DNA from: Caryophanales bacterium UBA7642
Lineage (GTDB): Bacteria > Bacillota_I > Bacilli_A > RFN20 > CAG-288
NCBI GenBank assembly: GCA_002483745.1
Contig: DLIM01000008.1
Coordinates: 24,196-29,684, forward strand
Direction of reading: 5' to 3'
Length of the DNA: 5,489 nucleotides
The notes under the pieces are model-generated. The model saw only the letters and a program-made list of their open reading frames with translations. It searched no databases and was not told where the DNA came from. Shown one piece after another: positions 1 to 4,705 of this stretch. The first letter of the stretch is position 1. Each line of letters opens with the position of its first letter. Position numbers and translations under genes: made by a program.

Positions 1-10
1 AGCTCCACCA
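1..10 (+). ncRNA. Probable 3' end of a tRNA or tmRNA gene (partial)
   Basis: The window opens with AGCTCCACCA. This reads as the 3' strand of an acceptor stem, a discriminator A and an encoded CCA. E. coli tmRNA ends in the same ten bases, and some tRNAs could too, so the RNA type cannot be settled here. Supporting context: no reading frame enters from the left, an intrinsic terminator follows on the same strand, and the repeat recurring at 1842 starts within these bases, as expected for integration at a stable-RNA 3' end. Ten bases are thin evidence, and the body of the gene lies outside the window. Confidence 0.45.
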
Positions 11-147
11 AATTAAATGGTGGTCGCATCAAAGTGATAGCATTGCTATTCCTCAATTGGTGCAGTGGTATAAGACTTGACGCAAGAGACTTCTATAGTC
101 GCTTGAAAAAAGCCAAATAAAAATAAGCGGGTTAAAAGCCCGCTTTT
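2..147 (+). repeat. 146-bp direct repeat, copy 1 (stable-RNA end to terminator)
   Basis: This block matches 1842-1987 at 144 of 146 positions; the differences are at 9 (C/T) and 42 (A/G). It starts in the presumed tRNA/tmRNA 3' end and stops in the T-tract of the terminator. It has several potential stem-loops: CCACCA 5-10 with TGGTGG 18-23, ATAGC 37-41 with GCTAT 45-49, CAAG/GACT 83-91 with AGTC/CTTG 97-105, and the terminator stem 125-145. Both substitutions fit the folds: one turns a C-G pair into U-G and the other falls in a loop. It could be an attachment-site duplication, a duplicated RNA trailer, or a small structured RNA. No reading frame of note is present. Confidence 0.9.
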
Positions 148-152
148 CTTTT
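125..152 (+). terminator. Intrinsic terminator in repeat copy 1
   Basis: AAGCGGG (125-131) pairs perfectly with CCCGCTT (139-145) around a seven-base loop. The run TTTTCTTTT follows, overlapping the stem end. This is a standard rho-independent terminator for the plus-strand RNA entering from the left. It insulates the gene at 214, which has its own promoter downstream. Confidence 0.85.
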
Positions 153-160
153 GCGTTAAA

Positions 161-184
161 TTATCCCCCACTTTATCCCCCACT
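161..184 (+). promoter_or_regulatory. Two tandem 12-bp repeats, candidate operator
   Basis: TTATCCCCCACT occurs twice back to back (161-172 and 173-184), followed by TTAT. The pair ends six bases before the -10 hexamer and so covers the -35 region, where no good -35 hexamer is visible. A bound protein there would block or recruit polymerase, so autoregulation by the downstream winged-helix protein is a natural inference. The reverse complement of 161-188 matches 26 of 28 bases at 1379-1406 inside the gene. This spacer is not part of the 146-bp repeat and has no counterpart before the remnant at 2047. Confidence 0.6.
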
Positions 185-187
185 TTA

Positions 188-196
188 TGATATAAT
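188..196 (+). promoter_or_regulatory. Extended -10 promoter for the AlbA_2 gene
   Basis: TGATATAAT is a perfect extended -10 element (TGN plus TATAAT). The hexamer lies at 191-196, 17 bases before the start codon. The extended motif explains how the promoter could work without a recognisable -35. Transcription would begin near 202-204, leaving a leader of only about ten bases that contains the ribosome binding site. Confidence 0.7.
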
Positions 197-213
197 GCTG
201 GTGAGGGATAAAA

Positions 214-1617
214 ATGAACAATCAATTAGAATCAAAGATTAAAACTCTTTGTAAAATGAAGCATGAAAACGAATGGGTGGAGTTTAAGGAAAACTGGTTT
301 GAACCTATAACACTTGGAATTTATATATCCGCAATAAGCAATAGTGCAGCGCTCTTAGATGAGGAATTTGGTTATTTTATATGGGGTATTAGTGATAATA
401 ATCATTCCATTGAAGGAACTGACTTTGATCCAAATCAAGATTACAAAAAAGAGCCATTAAAACATTTTTTGGCTCGACAAATCACCCCAGACATTGGATT
501 CAAATTCGATGAGCTCGTTATTGATGGTAAGAATGTAGTTTGCTTAACAATACCCAAAGCCCATAATATTCCTACTGCTTTCATGAAGGTACGATACATA
601 CGAATAGGATCCAGTAAAGAAGATATTTCAAAATATCCTAGTAAAGAGGTTGAACTTTTCAATGTATTAAAAAATGGATTCCCAACTGTTGATAATATTG
701 AGTCAGCCAACCAAAGTTTATCCTTTTCTCAATTATTCACTTATTATGCCGGAAAAGGAATAGAACTCAGATTATCGACATTTAAGAAAAGCCTCCACTT
801 TCTTACAAAAACAGGGAAATACAATCTACTTGCACAACTGCTTTCAGATAATTCTGACATAAGCATTAGGGTCTCTTTGTTCTCTGGGACCGATAAAACG
901 GCCCCTCTTTTTTCTGTCAGGGAATTTGGAAAATGCTGTATTTTGGTGTCGTTAGACAAAATCATTGAATATGGAGATGTTTTAAATCTTGTACAGGCCG
1001 ATGAGAGAAATAGGATTGTGGAAAGACAAGATATCACACTTTTTCAATCAAAGCCTTTTAGAGAAGCTATTATCAATGCATTTGTTCATAATAAATGGAC
1101 TTCTAAGAACGGACCAATTATTTCTGTTTTTTCAAATCGAATAGAAATCATCTCAAGAGGAGAGCTTTCTGGTGGTCAAACTGAGGAAGGCTTTTTTGCT
1201 GGAGAATCTATGCCGGTTAATCAAAGATTAGCTGATATCTTTATGCAACTTCATATAAGTGAGCAATCAGGACGAGGAGTTCCGAAGATAGTGGCGGCTT
1301 ATGGAAAAAAAGCATTTGATTTCCGTGAAAATTCAATTGCGGTAACCATTCCTTTTAATTGGATAAACAAAACGGGGGATAATGTGGGTGATAAAGTGGG
1401 GGATAAAGCAGTAATCCAGGTAAATAAAACACAAGCTTTGATTATCGAAGAGATGAGAGATAACCCTAATATCACACTTTTGGAATTGCAAAAAACATTG
1501 TCATTAGGAAGAACGGCTATTCAGAATAATGTATCTTCATTAAGAAAACGCCAGATTATTAAAAGAGTTGGTTCGAATAAGAATGGTTATTGGGAGGTAA
1601 CTGATAAATCTAAATAG
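214..1617 (+). CDS. AlbA_2 / RecG-like ATPase-fold / winged-helix regulator-type protein
   Basis: This 467-residue protein has the architecture often annotated as 'ATP-dependent DNA helicase RecG-related' or 'putative transcriptional regulator'. Residues about 17-150 form an AlbA_2 (Schlafen-type) domain, with VEFKENW at 22-28 and the glycine-containing GYFIWGI at 53-59. Residues about 270-365 resemble the HATPase_c_4 fold, with REAIINAFVHN at 283-293 (N288 in the ATP-binding N-box position) and SGRGVPKI at 352-359. A TGDN-VGDK-VGDK repeat (387-398) links to a C-terminal winged helix (about 405-462). True helicase motifs are absent, so the RecG label is misleading. The ATG follows GGTGAGGG by six bases and an extended -10 promoter. 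The gene is alone between two copies of a 146-bp repeat, which suggests mobile cargo. A DNA-binding autoregulator is plausible and a defence role possible; neither is shown by sequence. Confidence 0.88.
   Translation: MNNQLESKIKTLCKMKHENEWVEFKENWFEPITLGIYISAISNSAALLDEEFGYFIWGISDNNHSIEGTDFDPNQDYKKEPLKHFLARQITPDIGFKFDELVIDGKNVVCLTIPKAHNIPTAFMKVRYIRIGSSKEDISKYPSKEVELFNVLKNGFPTVDNIESANQSLSFSQLFTYYAGKGIELRLSTFKKSLHFLTKTGKYNLLAQLLSDNSDISIRVSLFSGTDKTAPLFSVREFGKCCILVSLDKIIEYGDVLNLVQADERNRIVERQDITLFQSKPFREAIINAFVHNKWTSKNGPIISVFSNRIEIISRGELSGGQTEEGFFAGESMPVNQRLADIFMQLHISEQSGRGVPKIVAAYGKKAFDFRENSIAVTIPFNWINKTGDNVGDKVGDKAVIQVNKTQALIIEEMRDNPNITLLELQKTLSLGRTAIQNNVSSLRKRQIIKRVGSNKNGYWEVTDKSK
1372..1407 (+). 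repeat. Three in-frame 12-bp repeats encoding TGDN-VGDK-VGDK
   Basis: The units are ACGGGGGATAAT, GTGGGTGATAAA and GTGGGGGATAAA, encoding residues 387-398 between the ATPase-like domain and the winged helix. Read on the opposite strand, the last unit is an exact copy of the promoter repeat (GTGGGGGATAAA against TTTATCCCCCAC). As protein it would be a flexible, charged linker. The 12-base period preserves the frame, so unit number can vary without breaking the gene. Confidence 0.85.
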
Positions 1618-1650
1618 CAACATCTTACTTATTTCTTTTGTCTATGTCAT

Positions 1651-1697
1651 TTAACTCTCAGCATCTATAAATGAGAAATATGAGCGTATAGAGTTAA
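1651..1697. repeat. 8-bp inverted repeat with wide loop
   Basis: TTAACTCT (1651-1658) is the exact reverse complement of AGAGTTAA (1690-1697), 31 bases apart. It lies 33 bases after the AlbA_2 stop codon. It lacks a GC-rich stem or T-tract and so is not a convincing terminator. It could be a weak binding site or chance in AT-rich DNA. Confidence 0.35.
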
Positions 1698-1728
1698 GGC
1701 TATTGCTATACTTCCCAAGGTATTTATT

Positions 1729-1776
1729 TTTATAACTCTTTATAACTTTTTCTCTTTTTTATAACTTTTTATAATT
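1729..1776 (+). repeat. Four TTTATAACT-like direct repeats in helical phase
   Basis: TTTATAACT occurs at 1729-1737, 1739-1747 and 1758-1766, with a variant TTTATAATT at 1768-1776. Start-to-start spacings are 10, 19 and 10 bases, so all copies lie on roughly the same DNA face. They end about 65 bases before repeat copy 2. Phased short repeats beside a candidate attachment site resemble arm-type sites for a tyrosine recombinase or excisionase, but AT-rich low complexity gives similar patterns. Confidence 0.45.
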
Positions 1777-1810
1777 TGGAATAATAGTAACTATGAGTAC
1801 GAACTGAAGT

Positions 1811-1850
1811 GAATGGTTATGCACCATTCCAATCCTGCCTTGCTCCACTA
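1811..1850 (+). other. Hairpin and possible decayed stable-RNA 3' end
   Basis: GAATGG (1811-1816) pairs with CCATTC (1824-1829) around a seven-base loop. From 1827, TTCCAATCCTGCC then TTGCTCCACTA resembles a T-loop (TTCRAAT), a T-stem 3' strand, an acceptor 3' strand and a mutated CCA end. The 5' T-stem strand that should pair with CCTGC is not visible, so no functional tRNA or tmRNA is encoded. It may be the eroded end left by an integration event. Confidence 0.3.
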
Positions 1851-1987
1851 AATTAAATGGTGGTCGCATCAAAGTGATAGCGTTGCTATTCCTCAATTGG
1901 TGCAGTGGTATAAGACTTGACGCAAGAGACTTCTATAGTCGCTTGAAAAAAGCCAAATAAAAATAAGCGGGTTAAAAGCCCGCTTTT
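1842..1987 (+). repeat. 146-bp direct repeat, copy 2
   Basis: This is the second copy of 2-147, with 144 of 146 bases identical. The first base outside the match differs on each side (A/T on the left, C/T on the right), giving sharp ends. The CCA end present in copy 1 reads CTA here, as expected for a copy no longer under selection as an RNA 3' end. The terminator stem is intact. A 5' remnant of a homologue of the 214-1617 gene follows it. Confidence 0.9.
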
Positions 1988-1991
1988 TTCT
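1965..1991. terminator. Intrinsic terminator in repeat copy 2, possibly bidirectional
   Basis: The stem AAGCGGG (1965-1971) with CCCGCTT (1979-1985) is followed on the plus strand by a six-base T run. On the minus strand the same stem is followed by ATTTTTATTT, also T-rich. No other terminator is visible after the phosphatase stop at 2134, so this hairpin may end the minus-strand operon as well as plus-strand transcripts. Confidence 0.7.
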
Positions 1992-2046
1992 TTATTTCTT
2001 TTTACTTTAAGTCAATTCTTGACCTGAAAATTGTGGTGGATACAAG

Positions 2047-2132
2047 ATGAATTATAAATTAGAGTTGCCGATAAGAATCCTTTGGAAGATGAAATATGAA
2101 AAAGATCTCCGGAGCTTAAAGAAAACTGGTTT
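2047..2132 (+). pseudogene. Frameshifted 5' remnant of an AlbA_2-family homologue
   Basis: From the ATG at 2047 the frame reads MNYKLELPIRILWKMKYEKD, which aligns with the first 20 residues of the 214-1617 protein. A one-base loss near 2107-2109 then shifts the frame, and the next frame gives PELKENWF against VEFKENWF. About 62 of 86 bases and 16 of 29 residues match. Similarity stops at 2132, two bases before the phosphatase stop codon, so more than 90% of the gene is missing. The candidate ribosome site GGTGGA lies just upstream, but the operator repeats and extended -10 of the intact gene are absent. At about 72% identity this is a diverged homologue rather than a fresh duplicate. Confidence 0.75.
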
Positions 2133-2133
2133 C

Positions 2134-2826
2134 TTAGTCACTTTTTAAAAGCTGAGATAAAGCTTTTATCTCTTTATCATTGAAACCTAAAAACCTAAAA
2201 TAGTCGTCAACTTTACCCCATCTCTTATTGAATTTCTTCATCACCTTAGATAAGAAAAGAGGATCAGGCTGCATAACCGCTTTAGGGAAATCAGGATACT
2301 TCTTTTTAGTCTGTCTTTGAAGTCTAGTTAAATAAGCAAAAGAGAGCATATAGTCAGCATTGACATCATGGAAAGGAACACCGTTAGCAAGAAGAAGAAT
2401 GGCTATAAAGCAACCAGTCCTATCCTTTCCGGCTGAGCAATGGAGGACACAAGGCTTCTTACAGGTAAGAAGAGTGTTAAAGACTTCTTTAGCCTGCTTT
2501 GGCTCCTCAAGCATTTCAATGTAGCTGTTGATCATATCCCAACGGTTTAAAGGGACTCTACCGTTGCCATTAACTGATAAAGGTATATTGATGAAACGCT
2601 TATCGCCAATGGTCTTATCAGGTCTTTTTTCTTTGTCGGAATCATTTCTTAAATCAATGATAGTCTTAATCTTTAAGGAGGCTAACTTATCGATATCTTT
2701 TTCAGTAGCATCAGAAAGAGAACCACTTCGGTAAACGATGCCAAAAGAAGTCTCCCCATAACTTGCAAAGTAGCCACCGACATCTCTAAAGTTTTCGACT
2801 TTCTCTAAAGGAATCCTTCGTAACAT
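2134..2826 (-). CDS. CX5R protein tyrosine/serine phosphatase (Y_phosphatase3 type)
   Basis: The 230-residue product carries the phosphatase signature HCSAGKDRTG at 129-138, with nucleophile C130 and phosphate-binding R136. The N-terminal NFRDVGGY (12-19) and the DLR motif (58-60) are typical of this bacterial family, which includes Mycobacterium MptpB and Listeria LipA. K134 in the P-loop matches the MptpB-type signature, linked to activity on phosphoinositides as well as phosphoproteins; the actual substrate here is unknown. There is no signal peptide or membrane segment, so it is probably cytosolic, and the length is normal for the family. AGAAGGAGAG lies four to five bases before the ATG. 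The 40-bp gap to the nucleotidase stop suggests co-transcription. The 3' end abuts the broken AlbA_2 remnant, and the likely terminator is about 150 bases further on. Confidence 0.92.
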   Translation of the reverse strand: MLRRIPLEKVENFRDVGGYFASYGETSFGIVYRSGSLSDATEKDIDKLASLKIKTIIDLRNDSDKEKRPDKTIGDKRFINIPLSVNGNGRVPLNRWDMINSYIEMLEEPKQAKEVFNTLLTCKKPCVLHCSAGKDRTGCFIAILLLANGVPFHDVNADYMLSFAYLTRLQRQTKKKYPDFPKAVMQPDPLFLSKVMKKFNKRWGKVDDYFRFLGFNDKEIKALSQLLKSD

Positions 2827-2866
2827 ATATCTCTCCTTCTATTTAGTATTTATAGTATAAAGGTTT

Positions 2867-4552
2867 CTAGGCATTAAGAGCTTTGATTCTTCCAGTTCCT
2901 AAAGGATTACTGTAAGTTTCGGTAATAGTACCTGAAAGAGTGGTCTTAATATAGTTTATTAAAGCCTGGTTATCTAATTGGTTTTCATCCATGAGGAAGG
3001 TACAGTCTTTGAACATATTGTAGCCATTACCACTGTTTTTAAGAATATAGGTAGTACTGCTGACGATATATTTCTTACTGGCATCAAGAGCTACTCCATT
3101 GATAAGAACGTTCTTGACTCTTCTTTCTCCGGAGATAGAAGAAAGAATTCCGTTGGTGTCTAAGATTACAGGTGTAGCAATACTGACATCATATTCAAAG
3201 GTTAGACCAGAAACCTGTAAGAAGCCTCCAAACTCGGAAGGAGCATCTTTGACACTCAATTCCAAGGCATCAAGGATCTTTTGCCCAGTAGCTTCTACTT
3301 TAGCTAACATGTTATTAAACGGCATGACTTTGATGATATCACCATAAGTGATATCACCAGTCTTTATGTTGTCTCTAACGCCTCCACCATTAACAATAGC
3401 GATATCGGAGTCTCCAGCCGATTTAAAGGCATCAGCGGAAAGATCACCTAAATTTGTTTCACCATTTCTAACCTGTCTTTTACCGGTATCAGGATTCATG
3501 ATAGTTAAATCAAAAGCTGTTGTTCCAACTTTCTCTTTTAGTTTTTCACTCAGTAAGGCGTTGACGGAATCGATATAGTCTCCAATGATAGTATCATATC
3601 CGGAATATTCTTTAATAAGACTTGTTTGGAAACTACCATCTTTTTTCATATAGAGCATTCCAAATGATTGAAACTTTGTTCCAGTTGATGAAAGGAGTAC
3701 TTTATTTCCATCTTTGTTATTAACTTCTTCACCTTCGATAACACTGTGGGAATGACCATCTAACATGACATCAATTCCAGTTGTGTTTTTAATTACTTCA
3801 GTACTCTTATAAGGTGAACAGTCATCAGTTATTCCTAAATGACTTAAGCCAACAACATAATCAGCTCCTTCTTTTTTAGCTTCATCAACATTTTTTTGGA
3901 CAGCGGCATAAAGCTGACTGCCATCTCCTTGATCAAAGCCATAGATGAAATTTCCTTTATCATCTTGGAAATAGGTAGGAGTTGAAGAGGTAATGGTTTT
4001 AGGGGTAGTTATTCCTAAGTAAGCTATCTTTATTGTCCCATATTGTTTGATAGTGTAAGGCTTAAAAACCAAAGAATCAGTTACTAAGTCAGTGAAATTG
4101 CAGCTGATATACTTAAAAGAAGAGTCTTTTGCTAAGGAGAGAAAATTAGGCATTCCATAATCAAATTCATGATTGCCAGGAATGGCTATATCATAGCCAA
4201 CATTCTCCATGATGTTATGAACATAAGCTCCATTAGAAAGAGTTCCTACTGAATCACCTTGGATAGCATCACCGCAATCTACTAAGGTGACGTATTTGTT
4301 ATCGGCTAATAAGTCCTTGCGGTATTGAGAAAGGTTAGCATAACCTAAAGTGTCTTTATCCCCTAATGCGCAATGAGTGTCATTGGTATAAAGAATAGCT
4401 AAGTCTTTATCAAGAGCATGCTTGGCTTCAGTAGAACTACTATTTGAAGTTGAAGAGATAGGAGGAGTTGTTGAAGAACTAGAGCTTTCTTTTGATTGGC
4501 AGCCACCTAAGAATAAAACTGAAACCAGCAATAAGCTAAAGATCTTCTTCAT
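2867..4552 (-). CDS. Lipoprotein 5'-nucleotidase / UshA-type metallophosphoesterase
   Basis: The 561-residue protein starts with a lipoprotein signal (MKK, hydrophobic core, lipobox LGGC with lipidated C18), followed by a Ser/Thr-rich spacer (about 19-43) that tethers it outside the membrane. The calcineurin-like domain (about 50-275) carries the dinuclear metal ligands in order: D58/H60 in NDTH, D95 in CGDAIQGD, N127/H128 in GNHEFD, H238 in SHLG, and H267/H269 in GHSH. The 5_nucleotid_C domain (about 340-530) has NGGGVRDN at 388-395. F444 in GGFLQ and Y511 in NSGNGY sit where UshA and CD73 stack the nucleobase. It probably hydrolyses extracellular nucleotides, or related phosphoesters, for nucleoside and phosphate uptake. 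AAAGAGG lies seven bases before the ATG. It is complete, and the phosphatase gene follows after 40 bp. Confidence 0.93.
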   Translation of the reverse strand: MKKIFSLLLVSVLFLGGCQSKESSSSSTTPPISSTSNSSSTEAKHALDKDLAILYTNDTHCALGDKDTLGYANLSQYRKDLLADNKYVTLVDCGDAIQGDSVGTLSNGAYVHNIMENVGYDIAIPGNHEFDYGMPNFLSLAKDSSFKYISCNFTDLVTDSLVFKPYTIKQYGTIKIAYLGITTPKTITSSTPTYFQDDKGNFIYGFDQGDGSQLYAAVQKNVDEAKKEGADYVVGLSHLGITDDCSPYKSTEVIKNTTGIDVMLDGHSHSVIEGEEVNNKDGNKVLLSSTGTKFQSFGMLYMKKDGSFQTSLIKEYSGYDTIIGDYIDSVNALLSEKLKEKVGTTAFDLTIMNPDTGKRQVRNGETNLGDLSADAFKSAGDSDIAIVNGGGVRDNIKTGDITYGDIIKVMPFNNMLAKVEATGQKILDALELSVKDAPSEFGGFLQVSGLTFEYDVSIATPVILDTNGILSSISGERRVKNVLINGVALDASKKYIVSSTTYILKNSGNGYNMFKDCTFLMDENQLDNQALINYIKTTLSGTITETYSNPLGTGRIKALNA

Positions 4553-4659
4553 GGCTTTTCCTCTTTCTTATTAGTTAATAGCAAGAGGAAAAACAACTAT
4601 CTAACTTAATTCCTTTTGCCAATTACCAATATTGATTTTACCATACAAAAATAGTTTTG

Positions 4660-4674
4660 TGGGGGCAACCCCCA
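4660..4674 (-). terminator. GC-rich hairpin after the cca gene, weak terminator candidate
   Basis: Plus-strand TGGGGG (4660-4665) pairs with CCCCCA (4669-4674) around a three-base CAA loop, the only GC-dense spot in this intergenic stretch. On the minus strand the stem is followed by CAAAACTATTTTTG, so the T-run starts about eight bases late for a canonical terminator. It lies 32 bases past the CCA-enzyme stop and may end or attenuate that transcript. In the remaining roughly 105 bases before the nucleotidase I see no convincing -35/-10 pair. Confidence 0.4.
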
Positions 4675-4705
4675 AAGAAATAGAAGAGTCAGATTTAATG
4701 TGCTT

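Noticed and set aside
441..1037. Minus-strand open frames (441-710 and 744-1037) opposite the AlbA_2 gene
   Set aside because: They lie wholly within a well-supported gene with recognisable domains, and show no family motifs of their own.
2019..2047. Promoter for the remnant gene (TTGACC at 2019-2024)
   Set aside because: No -10 hexamer lies at proper spacing before the ATG at 2047; the -35-like hexamer alone is not enough.
1..2132. CRISPR array, IS element or group II intron
   Set aside because: Only two long repeat copies, no spacer array, no transposase or reverse transcriptase frame, and no terminal inverted repeats at the repeat borders.
2528..3578. Plus-strand open frames opposite the phosphatase and nucleotidase genes
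   Set aside because: They are antisense shadows of two genes with intact catalytic motifs.
4353..4364. Another copy of the promoter repeat (CTTTATCCCC)
   Set aside because: Only a single partial match inside nucleotidase coding sequence, with no tandem arrangement.
4553..4659. Promoter for the nucleotidase
   Set aside because: Several TTG-starting hexamers can be paired with AT-rich -10 candidates, but none has good sequence, spacing and leader length together.
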